A DNA stretch of 64,000 nucleotides, taken from positions 149,046-213,045 of the forward strand of contig NZ_BJDQ01000001.1 in assembly GCF_005405225.1 (NCBI RefSeq), given 5' to 3'. The DNA comes from Enterococcus dongliensis. GTDB lineage: Bacteria; Bacillota; Bacilli; Lactobacillales; Enterococcaceae. Below the pieces are notes generated by a model, which was not told the origin of the DNA, searched no databases, and saw only the letters and a program-made list of their open reading frames with translations. This document shows, piece after piece, positions 20,996-29,719 of this stretch (position 1 is the first letter of the stretch; each line of letters starts with the position of its first letter). The position numbers were made by a program, and so were the translations under genes.

Positions 20996-21775
20996 TTGGG
21001 AGTAAAAAAGAAGGACAATCAAACTTACTATAACCCACTTCGTCGAGCAATTTTGGCTCATCAAATGATTGAACCTGGTGACAAAGTAGCTATCGGAATG
21101 AGTGGTGGAAAAGATAGTACTACGTTACTGTATTTATTGGATCAGATTCGACGACAACGCCGATTAGGATTTGATTTTGAGATTGTACCAATTTCATTGG
21201 ATATGGGATTTCCAGATTGTGACACTGCTCCTATGCAACAGTTTGTGGAAAGTTTAGGCTATAAACTTGAAATCGTTCCAACAACTATTGCAAAAGTTGT
21301 TTTTGATATTCGCAAAGAAAAGTCGCCGTGTTCATTATGTGCAAAGCTGCGGCGAGGGATTTTGTACAATCGTGCAAGTGAATTAGGCTGTCAAAAAGTC
21401 GCATTAGGGCATCATGTTGATGACGCAATTGAAACGTATTTTATGAATTTTTTGTTTCATGGTAAGTTGAACAGTTTTGCTCCTAAGAGTTATTTATCCA
21501 AAACAAAGGTGACATTGATTCGACCAATGATTTATTTGGAAGAACAACAAATTATCCGGCTGGTGAAACGGGAAGAGTTACCGGTTGTCTTTAATCCTTG
21601 TCCTGTGGATAAAAAAACAAAACGCGAAGAGATCAAAAACTTAGTGACCCGCATTGCTAAAAACTACCCAGACATCCGAGAAAAGTTTATAATGGGAATG
21701 GAACAAGGCACAACAGAAGATTTTTGGACAAAAGTCTCTAGTGGAAACTCTTACAATTCATTAATCGGTAAGTAG
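20996..21775 (+). CDS. TtcA-family tRNA 2-thiolation protein
   Basis: A 259-residue PP-loop ATPase of the TtcA group, which activates a tRNA base with ATP for sulfur insertion (2-thiocytidine in the known case). The PP-loop SGGKDST sits near residue 36 and the family CxxC is in SPCSLCAKLRRG near residue 113, with a later Cys in FNPCPVDKK. The start is taken as TTG 20996, 8 bases after AAAGGAG; ATG 20978 would include that ribosome site. It probably shares a transcript with the LtaS-like gene. The exact tRNA target is unknown. Confidence 0.85.
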   Translation: MGVKKKDNQTYYNPLRRAILAHQMIEPGDKVAIGMSGGKDSTTLLYLLDQIRRQRRLGFDFEIVPISLDMGFPDCDTAPMQQFVESLGYKLEIVPTTIAKVVFDIRKEKSPCSLCAKLRRGILYNRASELGCQKVALGHHVDDAIETYFMNFLFHGKLNSFAPKSYLSKTKVTLIRPMIYLEEQQIIRLVKREELPVVFNPCPVDKKTKREEIKNLVTRIAKNYPDIREKFIMGMEQGTTEDFWTKVSSGNSYNSLIGK

Positions 21776-21778
21776 TGA

Positions 21779-21808
21779 TTGTATTCCAGTCTTTTCTCAT
21801 GCTATAAT
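21779..21808 (+). promoter_or_regulatory. Promoter of the riboswitch-ATPase unit
   Basis: TTGTAT (21779-21784) and TATAAT (21803-21808) are 18 bases apart; transcription would begin near 21815, at the aptamer. Confidence 0.7.
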
Positions 21809-21820
21809 TCGTTTTGTATT

Positions 21821-21911
21821 CATGAGGGAGTAACTAGCAGCGCAAGCTGTGACAACGCCACCAGCAAGAAAAGAAATTTTTCTGGTGTTGTCTTAAATAG
21901 TGAGACTTATG
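21821..21911 (+). ncRNA. yybP-ykoY manganese riboswitch aptamer
   Basis: The leader before a cation ATPase has the family's first conserved loop, GAGGGAGTA, then a short GCAGC/GCTGT hairpin and the second conserved piece GACAACGCCACCAG, which pairs with CTGGTGTTGTC. The closing stem P1 can form between CATGAG (21821-21826) and CTTATG (21906-21911). That second strand is also part of the terminator that follows. Known members bind Mn2+; an example sits before the yoaB ATPase of Lactococcus. Ligand binding should hold P1, free the terminator and turn the gene on. Confidence 0.85.
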
Positions 21912-21947
21912 TATGTGTCTTTTCGCATACACAAGTCTATTTTTTTT
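21903..21947 (+). terminator. Riboswitch expression-platform terminator
   Basis: AGACTTATGTATG pairs with CATACACAAGTCT around a loop, followed by A then a T-run. Its 5' arm overlaps the P1 strand of the aptamer, so the two folds exclude each other. Confidence 0.88.
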
Positions 21948-21983
21948 ACTTCCAAGTAGAACACCAATTTAAGGAGGAAAATA

Positions 21984-24662
21984 ATGTCAGAGGAGAAAAA
22001 GCAACAACTACTAAAGCCTTTTTACTCAGAAGAAAAGGAACAGGTTTTGGCGGAAGTTCAAACGACCGAAGAGGGCTTGACCTCTGCTGAGGCGGAGAAA
22101 CGTTTAAGTGAGTATGGTCAAAATGAATTGGATGAGGGCGAAAAGAAAAGTATGCTCGTTCGCTTCTTAGAACAATTCAAAGATTTAATGATTATTGTCT
22201 TACTATTTGCAGCAGTGATTTCAGCCGTTGTTTCTCATGAAGTAGTCGATTCTATCATTATCTTAGCCGTTGTTGTCATCAATGCGGTAATGGGTGTCGT
22301 CCAAGAATCTAAAGCAGAACAAGCGATTGAGGCCTTGCGAGAAATGTCAACGCCAAATGCCAATGTTTTGCGGGATGGTCATACTCGTTCAGTAAAATCA
22401 ACAGATTTAGTTCCTGGTGATATCGTCATGTTAGAAGCAGGAGATGTTGTACCGGCAGACTTACGCTTGCTTGAAATTGCTTCATTAAAAATCGAAGAAG
22501 CAGCATTGACTGGTGAATCTGTTCCGGTTGAAAAAGAATTGATTGTGATTGACGAAGGCGAAGTCGGTATTGGTGATCGTGTCAATATGGCTTACTCAAA
22601 TAGTAATGTTACTTACGGGCGTGGTAAAGGGGTCGTTGTCAATACCGGGATGAATACCGAAGTCGGAAAAATCGCCGGGATGTTGGCACAAGCAGATGAG
22701 ACCGAGACACCGCTTAAAAATAATTTGAATCAACTAGGAAAATTCTTGACCTTTGCTATTATCATCATCGCTGTTGTGATGTTCTTTGTTGGAACAGTCT
22801 TCAATGATACTTCTTGGGTCGATATGTTGTTGACTTCAATCTCATTAGCTGTTGCAGCTATTCCAGAAGGATTGCCAGCGATTGTGACGATTATCCTTGC
22901 TTTAGGGACACAAGTAATGGCAAAAAGAAATTCTGTTATCCGTAAATTACCAGCTGTGGAAACATTAGGCTCAACGGATATTATCGCTTCAGATAAAACG
23001 GGAACATTGACACTGAATCAAATGACCGTTGAAAAATTATATGTAGACGATCATCAATACGATGCTAACGGCGAAGTACCAGTCGATAGTATGGCGATGA
23101 AAGTAATGAACTATGCGAATGATACAAAAATTGCTCAAGATGGTAGTTTGATTGGTGATCCAACTGAAACGGCATTGGTCCAATTCGGGTTGAACAATGA
23201 TTTTGATGTTCGTGAAAAAGTGGCTGAAGAACCTCGTGTAGGAGAGTTGCCATTTGATTCAGATCGTAAATTGATGAGTACTTTGCATCAAGAAAAAAGC
23301 GGGAAGATTTTAGTCGCTGTAAAAGGTGCGCCTGATGTCTTGCTTAATCGTACGTCACAAATCTTGTTGAATGGTCAAGTCATCTCAATGACAGACAAAG
23401 AAAAACAAGCTATTTTGGCAAATAATAAGGACATGGCTCAACAAGCATTGCGTGTTTTAGGAATGGCTTATAAATATGTTGATCAAGTTCCTGCAGAATT
23501 AGAAACTGAAATAATCGAAAATGACCTGATTTTCGCTGGCTTAGTCGGTATGATCGACCCTGAACGAGCTGAAGCAGCAGAAGCTGTTCGAGTAGCTAAA
23601 GAAGCAGGTGTTCGTCCACTGATGATTACAGGAGACCACAAAGATACTGCCGAAGCGATCGCTGTTCGTTTAGGAATCATCGAAAAAGGTGACGATGATG
23701 CAGTATTGACGGGTGCACAATTAAATGAGATGTCTGATGAAGAATTTGCTCAAAATGTCGAACGTTATTCTGTTTATGCTCGTGTTTCTCCAGAACATAA
23801 AGTTCGAATCGTAAAAGCATGGCAAAAAGAAGGCAAAGTAGTTGCTATGACAGGTGATGGTGTCAATGATGCCCCTGCATTGAAACAGGCGGATATTGGT
23901 ATTGGTATGGGAATTACTGGGACAGAGGTGTCTAAAGGAGCTTCTGATATGGTCCTTGCTGATGATAACTTTGCAACGATTGTTGTTGCTGTTGAAGAAG
24001 GGCGAAAAGTCTTTTCAAATATTCAAAAAGCTGTCCAATATTTGTTAGCAGCTAATTTAGGTGAAGTGTTAACTCTGTTTATTGCTACGTTACTTGGTTG
24101 GGATACATTGCTGCCGATCCATTTATTGTGGATCAACTTAGTGACAGATACGTTCCCAGCGATTGCACTAGGGATGGAACCAGCAGAAAAAGATTTGATG
24201 TTGCATAAACCGAGAGGACGCAGCTCAAACTTATTTTCTGGAGGAGTCTTCTCAAGTATTATCTATCAAGGGATCTTAGAAGCGGCAACAGTATTGTTTG
24301 TTTATTGGTCGGCAATCCAATGGCCGGTTCATACAAGTTATGTTGAGATTCATTCTGATGCATTGACAATGGCATTTGCGACATTAGGCTTGATGCAATT
24401 GTTCCATGCTTTCAATGTGAAATCTGTTCATCAGTCATTGTTCAAAGTCGGCGCATTCCGCAACAAGAGTTTTAACTGGGCAATCTTGCTTTCCTTTATA
24501 TTGATGATGATAATCATTGTAGTGCCTGGATTAAATGATGTCTTCCGAGTAGCCCATCTTGATCTATATCAATGGGGAATCGTTATTGGTGCATCGTTTG
24601 CGATTATTCCAATCGTTGAAATTGTAAAAGTTTTCCAACGAAGCGCACAAAAAGCAGATTAA
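21984..24662 (+). CDS. P-type cation ATPase (Ca2+/Mn2+ exporter, YoaB-like)
   Basis: An 892-residue P2-type ATPase. It has the N-terminal cation-ATPase domain ([18 protein letters not shown]), the actuator motif TGES in [20 protein letters not shown] in transmembrane 4, the phosphorylated Asp in [24 protein letters not shown] in the hinge, and six C-terminal membrane segments. This is the SERCA/PMCA-like bacterial family that exports Ca2+ or Mn2+. The manganese riboswitch in front argues for Mn2+ export under excess manganese. ATG 21984 follows AAGGAGG, and a terminator follows the gene. Confidence 0.93.
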   Translation: MSEEKKQQLLKPFYSEEKEQVLAEVQTTEEGLTSAEAEKRLSEYGQNELDEGEKKSMLVRFLEQFKDLMIIVLLFAAVISAVVSHEVVDSIIILAVVVINAVMGVVQESKAEQAIEALREMSTPNANVLRDGHTRSVKSTDLVPGDIVMLEAGDVVPADLRLLEIASLKIEEAALTGESVPVEKELIVIDEGEVGIGDRVNMAYSNSNVTYGRGKGVVVNTGMNTEVGKIAGMLAQADETETPLKNNLNQLGKFLTFAIIIIAVVMFFVGTVFNDTSWVDMLLTSISLAVAAIPEGLPAIVTIILALGTQVMAKRNSVIRKLPAVETLGSTDIIASDKTGTLTLNQMTVEKLYVDDHQYDANGEVPVDSMAMKVMNYANDTKIAQDGSLIGDPTETALVQFGLNNDFDVREKVAEEPRVGELPFDSDRKLMSTLHQEKSGKILVAVKGAPDVLLNRTSQILLNGQVISMTDKEKQAILANNKDMAQQALRVLGMAYKYVDQVPAELETEIIENDLIFAGLVGMIDPERAEAAEAVRVAKEAGVRPLMITGDHKDTAEAIAVRLGIIEKGDDDAVLTGAQLNEMSDEEFAQNVERYSVYARVSPEHKVRIVKAWQKEGKVVAMTGDGVNDAPALKQADIGIGMGITGTEVSKGASDMVLADDNFATIVVAVEEGRKVFSNIQKAVQYLLAANLGEVLTLFIATLLGWDTLLPIHLLWINLVTDTFPAIALGMEPAEKDLMLHKPRGRSSNLFSGGVFSSIIYQGILEAATVLFVYWSAIQWPVHTSYVEIHSDALTMAFATLGLMQLFHAFNVKSVHQSLFKVGAFRNKSFNWAILLSFILMMIIIVVPGLNDVFRVAHLDLYQWGIVIGASFAIIPIVEIVKVFQRSAQKAD

Positions 24663-24671
24663 GTTAAAAAT

Positions 24672-24717
24672 AAAACTTCGTATGAGTTCCTAGGAGTCAT
24701 ACGAAGTTTTTTTATTT
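24672..24717 (+). terminator. Terminator after the P-type ATPase
   Basis: AAAACTTCGTATGA pairs with TCATACGAAGTTTT around an 11-base loop, followed by a T-run. Confidence 0.92.
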
Positions 24718-24897
24718 ATCAAGTGAATTAATCTATCAAGTTCTTTTTTGCTAAAAATGGATGGGTCGATTATCTATTAGATTTTTTCAGGATGACCAGA
24801 AAGTGAAACAATATTTAATATTTACTGAGTGGCTTTGCATCTCGATTAAAAATCGGTAAAATGAAGGTATCAAAAGATAGAAAGTAGGAATAAAGGA

Positions 24898-25323
24898 ATG
24901 CGACCTAATACAGGGTTTTATGCACGAGAAATCAATGAAATTGTTCAAAATACAGAAAAAATGGGCGAACGTTTGCATCCAAGCTATGAAGAAATCCGCA
25001 AAGCCTTAGATGAGAAGAATATTGCGGCTTTCGATCAAACACGCTTGTCAGAGATTCATGAATTATTTAAAGAAGGGACGCAATTTTACCAACTGAATTT
25101 AGAGAAAATCAATTTGCTTAAAGCTCCGCCGAAAGTGATGGGCAATCATAAAAACTTTGAGAAAGCCTATATCCAATATGTCGCTGGCTGCCAAGAAATG
25201 ACGAATAGTTTATTGCCAGAAGTAGATGAAGAAGCTTTCAATGCTGCTGAAAAAAAACAGGATGCTGCGACAGATACAATTTATAAAACAATTCAAAAAA
25301 TCACAAATTTGTTATTGAAATAG
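24898..25323 (+). CDS. Hypothetical helical protein
   Basis: A 141-residue soluble, charged and mostly helical protein that I do not recognise. It has no signal peptide or cysteine pair; one Cys lies in AGCQEMTN. A ribosome site (AAAGGA) is next to ATG 24898 and the codon use matches the neighbours, so it is probably a real gene. It stands alone between the ATPase and a terminator at 25471. Confidence 0.7.
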   Translation: MRPNTGFYAREINEIVQNTEKMGERLHPSYEEIRKALDEKNIAAFDQTRLSEIHELFKEGTQFYQLNLEKINLLKAPPKVMGNHKNFEKAYIQYVAGCQEMTNSLLPEVDEEAFNAAEKKQDAATDTIYKTIQKITNLLLK

Positions 25324-25470
25324 TGATCAATCCAAAATACAAATAGAACAAAGGTTTTTTAATTGTATTATAACGTTATTTTAAGTACAGTGAGAAGAGA
25401 ATCGGGTATGATTAATCCATAACCAATAACAACCTTTTCTTTTTCATTGCATTTATGTAATACTCCTTTT

Positions 25471-25500
25471 GCACCGATTTGCCGATCGGTGCTTTTTTTT
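25471..25500 (+). terminator. Strong terminator
   Basis: GCACCGAT pairs with ATCGGTGC around a 6-base loop, followed by eight T residues. It lies 148 bases after the upstream gene, far enough that it may instead end a separate short RNA. Confidence 0.9.
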
Positions 25501-25533
25501 GTGGAAAGATTGTTTAGGGTACGTTAATAAGAA

Positions 25534-25565
25534 AAAACTGACCAAATGATTCAATGGTCAGTTTT
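25534..25565 (-). terminator. Terminator of the 53-aa gene
   Basis: AAAACTGACC pairs with GGTCAGTTTT, and the minus strand continues into a T-run. It lies just after the stop of the small minus-strand gene. Confidence 0.88.
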
Positions 25566-25570
25566 GTTCC

Positions 25571-25732
25571 TTAATTTTCAATATTTCTTACATAGTTTTC
25601 GAAATAGTCATTCAACTCTTTTTTTATTTTTTGATAATCTTCCTCGGTGTACTCTTTTTCCTCTAAACGACCTTTAAAATTGGGCAAGCCCAACTCTTTT
25701 TTTAGTCGTTCAATAACGGCTTCTTTGTCCAT
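25571..25732 (-). CDS. Small charged hypothetical protein (53 aa)
   Basis: A 53-residue frame from ATG 25732 to TAA, behind GAAAGGA. The protein, starting MDKEAVIERLKKELGLPNF, is highly charged and helical. A ribosome site, a matching terminator and a compact unit support a real gene. It could also share a leader with the lactonase gene upstream on the same strand. Function unknown. Confidence 0.7.
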   Translation of the reverse strand: MDKEAVIERLKKELGLPNFKGRLEEKEYTEEDYQKIKKELNDYFENYVRNIEN

Positions 25733-25789
25733 AGAAACGTCCTTTCTTAATCAAATAGTTTGTCGTATCAGCTAATTGGTAGAAGTTGA

Positions 25790-26809
25790 TTAATCAAAAT
25801 ATACACAAACAGCTTCTGGTGCAAAGACATCTTTTTGGATCATGGTTAAGCGCCCACTCTCATTGTCACGACGATAAAGAGTCAAGTTGTCACTGTTTTG
25901 GTTGGCAACAACAATGTATTTATTGTCTGGACTTAAAGCAAAATCTCTTGGGAAATCACCTTCTGTGGCAATGGATTGGATCCGCTCAATAGTCAATCCA
26001 GTTTCTGCAATGGCAAAGACAGCAATGGAATTGTGTCCCCGATTAGAGGCATATAAGAAACGTCCATCATTGGATACGCGGATGGCTGCACCGCCATTTT
26101 CACCGCTGAAATCTTTTGGTAAAGTTGAAATTTTTTGTTTTTGAGTAAAGCGGCCGTCGGTTCCGTCATAGGCTAAAACACTCACGCTGCTATCTAATTC
26201 ACCAAAAAGATAAGCGATCATTTTAGTAGGATGGAAGACTAGATGACGAGGACCTGTGCCAGGTTCCGCTACATAAACGGCAACTTCTTCTACATCTCCT
26301 GTAGCAGAAACATCATATGTGTATACGCGATCCGTTCCTAAGTCACAAACAACTAAGCGTTGATCAGGTGTCAAATCAGTGTAATGGGTATGGGCTTTGT
26401 CTTGATTTTTATGAGGACCTGTAGGCTCAGAATGAAAAAGTGATGCAGCAGCTTTAAGTGAACCATCTGGTTGGATTTTATAAGTGTTTAGTTCGCCTTT
26501 ATGATAATTTGCTCCATAAACTAATTGACGAGCTTCATCAACTGCTACATAGCAAGGTGCAGCGCCTTCTTCTGTCACCGCATTCAAAAATTCATTTTGT
26601 TGATTATAACTGGATAGTCCACCTTGATTATCCCGACTGGTGACAGAATAAAGAACGTGTTCGTTGCTTTTAGCAAGATAGGTGGGACTGGTTTCTGCTG
26701 TTACTAAATTGAGATTTGTTAATGTTTCAGTTGAAGTATCGAGTTCGATTTGGTAAATTCCTTGACTGATTCGTCGAGTGTAGGTACCTAAAAGTATTTT
26801 ATGGATCAT
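25790..26809 (-). CDS. Lactonase family beta-propeller (6-phosphogluconolactonase-like)
   Basis: A 339-residue seven-bladed propeller of the YkgB/Pgl type. Members hydrolyse 6-phosphogluconolactone or related sugar lactones in the cytoplasm. Family segments include HTHYTDLTPDQR, DLGTDRVYTYD, GPRHLVFHP and LYASNRGHNSI. I start it at ATG 26809, behind GAAGGAGG; an upstream ATG at 26845 would place that site inside the gene. The physiological substrate is not shown by context. Confidence 0.88.
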   Translation of the reverse strand: MIHKILLGTYTRRISQGIYQIELDTSTETLTNLNLVTAETSPTYLAKSNEHVLYSVTSRDNQGGLSSYNQQNEFLNAVTEEGAAPCYVAVDEARQLVYGANYHKGELNTYKIQPDGSLKAAASLFHSEPTGPHKNQDKAHTHYTDLTPDQRLVVCDLGTDRVYTYDVSATGDVEEVAVYVAEPGTGPRHLVFHPTKMIAYLFGELDSSVSVLAYDGTDGRFTQKQKISTLPKDFSGENGGAAIRVSNDGRFLYASNRGHNSIAVFAIAETGLTIERIQSIATEGDFPRDFALSPDNKYIVVANQNSDNLTLYRRDNESGRLTMIQKDVFAPEAVCVYFD

Positions 26810-26857
26810 AAAAAAACCTCCTTCATGATATCTACATTCTAGCAAGTTTATTCTCGC

Positions 26858-26885
26858 TTGGATAGCGCTAACTTTGTGATATAAT
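26858..26885 (+). promoter_or_regulatory. Promoter of the IIA-like/AI-2E unit
   Basis: TTGGAT (26858-26863) and TATAAT (26880-26885), 16 bases apart, with TG one base before the -10 box: a strong extended -10 promoter. Confidence 0.75.
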
Positions 26886-26915
26886 TGAAAAATAACTGAG
26901 AAAAGAGTGTGACAG

Positions 26916-27260
26916 ATGACAGCAACAGAAATTACTCAAATTGGAGAAAATGCCGTTGATGATGAAAAGATTTTAGTTCTTTTTGGTCAGACAATTACAC
27001 CAGACTTATTGGATGTTTCGATTGTACAAAAAGCACTGAATGAAGATCCGATTGCCTTAAAAAAAGGAGGACAACTGATTTTCGGAGATCAAACATATCA
27101 GGTAAATAGTGTAGGGCCGTTAGCAAATCAAAATCTAAATGAGATCGGTCATGCGACGATCTTTTTCCAAAAAGAAGTGGGGGCAGTCCCTAACGCAATT
27201 TATGTCACCCCAGAAAAACTTCCAGCATTGGAAGTTGGAATGAAAATTATCTTTCAGTAG
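26916..27260 (+). CDS. Orphan glucitol/sorbitol PTS IIA-like protein lacking the phospho-histidine
   Basis: A 114-residue protein that aligns over its length with the sorbitol-specific IIA (GutB/SrlB) family; the core VGPLANQNLNEIGHATIFF is diagnostic. In E. coli the phosphorylated residue is His43, in the run ending CFIH. The ungapped counterpart here is SIVQ, so the site is Gln38. There are no IIB, IIC or sorbitol dehydrogenase genes nearby; the next gene, 12 bases on, is an AI-2E transporter. It probably cannot take part in phosphotransfer and may be a regulatory or structural derivative. Confidence 0.82.
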   Translation: MTATEITQIGENAVDDEKILVLFGQTITPDLLDVSIVQKALNEDPIALKKGGQLIFGDQTYQVNSVGPLANQNLNEIGHATIFFQKEVGAVPNAIYVTPEKLPALEVGMKIIFQ

Positions 27261-27272
27261 GAGCGTGAGTAA

Positions 27273-28430
27273 GTGGATAAAAAGAAATTAGCACAAAAAA
27301 CTTCTTGGTTTTGGAAATGGTTTTTAAATAGCCAAGTCGTTGTAGCATTGATTATTGTATTATTGCTGCTGCTGATTACCTTGGTTTTTACAAAAGTATC
27401 CTACCTTTTCGAACCTGTTGGACAATTTTTTGCCATTGTAGGTCTACCTGTCGTCATTGCGGGGATTCTTTATTATTTAATGAATCCTGTGATCAACTTT
27501 TTAGAAAAAAAAGGGTTGAATCGAACGTTGGCGATTGTCTTGCTTTTTATAGCAGTCATCGCTTTGCTTATTTGGGGTGTGGTAGTAATCATTCCACAGA
27601 TTCGTGAACAAATAGGATCGATGATGCAGAGTTTGCCAGGTTATTTTGATACAATCAGTGACAAAGCAAATGAAATTTTTAAAGATCCAGCTTTCAAACC
27701 ATTTCAGCAGCACGTTGACAACAGTCTACAAAAAATACTAGGGTCATTGACTGAAACGGCACAAAATATTTCACGTATGACTTTACAAGGCTTGGGTAGT
27801 GTTGTTTCAACAGTAGCTACTGTAGTGATCGCATTGATTACTGCACCGATCATTTTGTTTTTCTTATTAAAAGATGGCAATCGCTTGGCCCCCTATATCC
27901 TTAATTTTCTACCGACCAAAACTCGGAAACCAACATTGAAGGTCATGTCAGAAATAAATTCCCAACTGGCTTCTTATATCCGGGGTCAATTGACAGTGGC
28001 TTTTTCAGTAGCAGTGATGTTTATCATCGGATTTTCATTAGTAGGGATGAAATATGCAATCACATTGGGTATCTTAGCTGGATTTTTAAATTTGGTTCCT
28101 TATTTAGGCTCATTTTTCGCAATGGTACCAGTAATTTTTATCGCGATTGTTACTGGTCCAGTCATGTTAGTCAAAGTGATCATTGTTTTTGTGATCGAAC
28201 AGACGATCGAAGGACGGATCGTTTCCCCATTAGTTTTGGGCAATCAATTGAAGATCCATCCAATCACAATCATGTTCGTGTTGTTAACGGCTGGTAAGAT
28301 ATTTGGTATCACGGGCATCATCTTAGGAATCCCTTTTTATGCAGTAATGAAAGTGGTCGCTATCCATGTGTTTGAATGGTATAAAGGCGTTTCAAATCTT
28401 TATGAAGAAGAAAAAAAACCTGTCGACTAG
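27273..28430 (+). CDS. AI-2E family transporter (PerM/YdbI-like)
   Basis: A 385-residue membrane protein with about seven or eight transmembrane segments and the family segments VVIAGILYYLMNPV near the N-terminus and IEGRIVSPLVLGNQLKIHP near residue 312. Members are linked to export of autoinducer-2, Na+ or other solutes; the substrate here is open. It starts at GTG 27273, close behind the IIA-like gene, in the same transcript, and ends at a terminator that overlaps its stop codon. Confidence 0.9.
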   Translation: MDKKKLAQKTSWFWKWFLNSQVVVALIIVLLLLLITLVFTKVSYLFEPVGQFFAIVGLPVVIAGILYYLMNPVINFLEKKGLNRTLAIVLLFIAVIALLIWGVVVIIPQIREQIGSMMQSLPGYFDTISDKANEIFKDPAFKPFQQHVDNSLQKILGSLTETAQNISRMTLQGLGSVVSTVATVVIALITAPIILFFLLKDGNRLAPYILNFLPTKTRKPTLKVMSEINSQLASYIRGQLTVAFSVAVMFIIGFSLVGMKYAITLGILAGFLNLVPYLGSFFAMVPVIFIAIVTGPVMLVKVIIVFVIEQTIEGRIVSPLVLGNQLKIHPITIMFVLLTAGKIFGITGIILGIPFYAVMKVVAIHVFEWYKGVSNLYEEEKKPVD

Positions 28431-28446
28431 TCGACAGGTTTTTTTG
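28413..28446. terminator. Bidirectional terminator
   Basis: AAACCTGTCGAC pairs with GTCGACAGGTTT around a 2-base turn, with A and T runs on both sides. It lies between convergent genes. Confidence 0.92.
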
Positions 28447-28451
28447 ATTGA

Positions 28452-29072
28452 TTAAAATTGTGCAGCTAATGATCGAGCCATTTCTTTTGCTTTATCCATG
28501 ATTTCAGGGGCTTTTTCTGGATCGTAATCAGCGCCTTCAATATAGATAGAATCAAAATCAGTAATCCCAATAAAATTTAAGATTCCTTTGACATACTGAG
28601 CAGAAAAATCTTGCCCTTGATACGTACCGCCGCTTGATTGGATATGCAGAGCTTTTTTATCAGTAACTAAGCCGATCGGTCCATCTGCAGTATATTTGAA
28701 CGTTTTTCCAGCAACGTTGATCGTATCGAACCAAGCTTTTAATCTGGTAGGGATATTTAGATTCCATAAGGCGTTAGCGATTACGATTTTTTGACTAGCT
28801 AAAAATTGATCAGTGAATTCATTAAAAACACGAACTTTTTCTTGCTGAGCAGTAGTCAAATCGGTAAACACAGCCCCTTTTTGCAATGATTGCCAAGCTA
28901 GCAAGAGGTCACTATCGATCTCTGGAAGATCCATGTGATACAAATCCAGCGTGGTAAAAACATCTTCAGGATGACTAGCTTGATGTGCTTCGATAAAAGT
29001 TTCTAAAACGGTCACTGTTTGTGAATTTTCTGCGGTCAATGGATGGGCATTCACGATTAGAACGTTGGCCAA
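28452..29072 (-). CDS. azoR: FMN-dependent NADH-azoreductase
   Basis: A 206-residue flavodoxin-fold reductase that uses NADH to reduce azo bonds and quinones. The N-terminal VLIVNAHPLT, the central WNLNIPTRLKAWFDTI and the FMN-contact region GLVTDKKALHIQSSGG match AzoA of E. faecalis closely. The start is taken as TTG 29072, 8 bases from AGGAG; the GTG at 29081 overlaps that ribosome site. It is on the same strand as, and just downstream of, a rhodanese-like gene. Confidence 0.92.
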   Translation of the reverse strand: MANVLIVNAHPLTAENSQTVTVLETFIEAHQASHPEDVFTTLDLYHMDLPEIDSDLLLAWQSLQKGAVFTDLTTAQQEKVRVFNEFTDQFLASQKIVIANALWNLNIPTRLKAWFDTINVAGKTFKYTADGPIGLVTDKKALHIQSSGGTYQGQDFSAQYVKGILNFIGITDFDSIYIEGADYDPEKAPEIMDKAKEMARSLAAQF

Positions 29073-29155
29073 AATTAACACTCCTTAAAATTAGTTATAA
29101 GCAAATCCTACACAAAAGAAGGACCATAGACAATTTATCTGCTTAATGATTAAGT

Positions 29156-29473
29156 TCAACTAGCTAGATAATGCTGATAGGCAGCCGCACCACCAATTAC
29201 GTTGACCACTTGAAACCCTTCCTTGCGTAAAAATTGCGCCATAGTTTTGGAGCGACCACCAAATTGAGTAAACAGGTAATACGTTTTACTTTTGTCAAGT
29301 TGGTCTAAGCAATTAGGTAACTGAGTTAAAGAAATCTGAGTGACAGCTGGGCCTTTTAATAATTCAAAAGAATCGATAAATTCAGGATCTCTCAAATCTA
29401 AAATCTCGATGGATTCATTTGCCGCTAGCAGCATAAATTCGTTAATTGTTACGGAATAAGTCATTTTTTTCAA
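29156..29473 (-). CDS. Rhodanese-like protein without the catalytic cysteine
   Basis: A 105-residue single rhodanese domain. The fold is clear: the N-terminal IEILDLRDP segment and the C-terminal VVNVIGGAAAY. The active-site loop, normally CxxGxRS, reads TQFGGRS here, so the sulfur-carrying Cys is replaced by Thr. Sulfur transfer by the usual route is thus not possible; it may bind a partner or a small anion. ATG 29473 follows AAAGG. It is the upstream neighbour of azoR. Confidence 0.82.
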   Translation of the reverse strand: MKKMTYSVTINEFMLLAANESIEILDLRDPEFIDSFELLKGPAVTQISLTQLPNCLDQLDKSKTYYLFTQFGGRSKTMAQFLRKEGFQVVNVIGGAAAYQHYLAS

Positions 29474-29719
29474 CAGCCTTTTCTTTTTAGATTGATTCCC
29501 ACTTTAATTGATGAATGGATTAGATTCAAGTTTTCTCCTAGTAGTTTAAATGAATTTGAAGAAAAGTAAAGAAAACAGTCAAAAAAATTCAACTCATCAA
29601 TCCCACTGAGTTTCTAGTCACCCAAAAGAGAAAAAATCCCTTTTCTATCTATGGAAAGGATATCACTTGCGTGAATTTGAAGGCATCGGTAAAATGGTAA
29701 TGACGGAGGGAAGAAAATA

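Noticed and set aside
21779..22090. 103-codon frame before the P-type ATPase
   Set aside because: It covers the riboswitch and terminator, has no ribosome site, and overlaps the true ATPase start in another frame.
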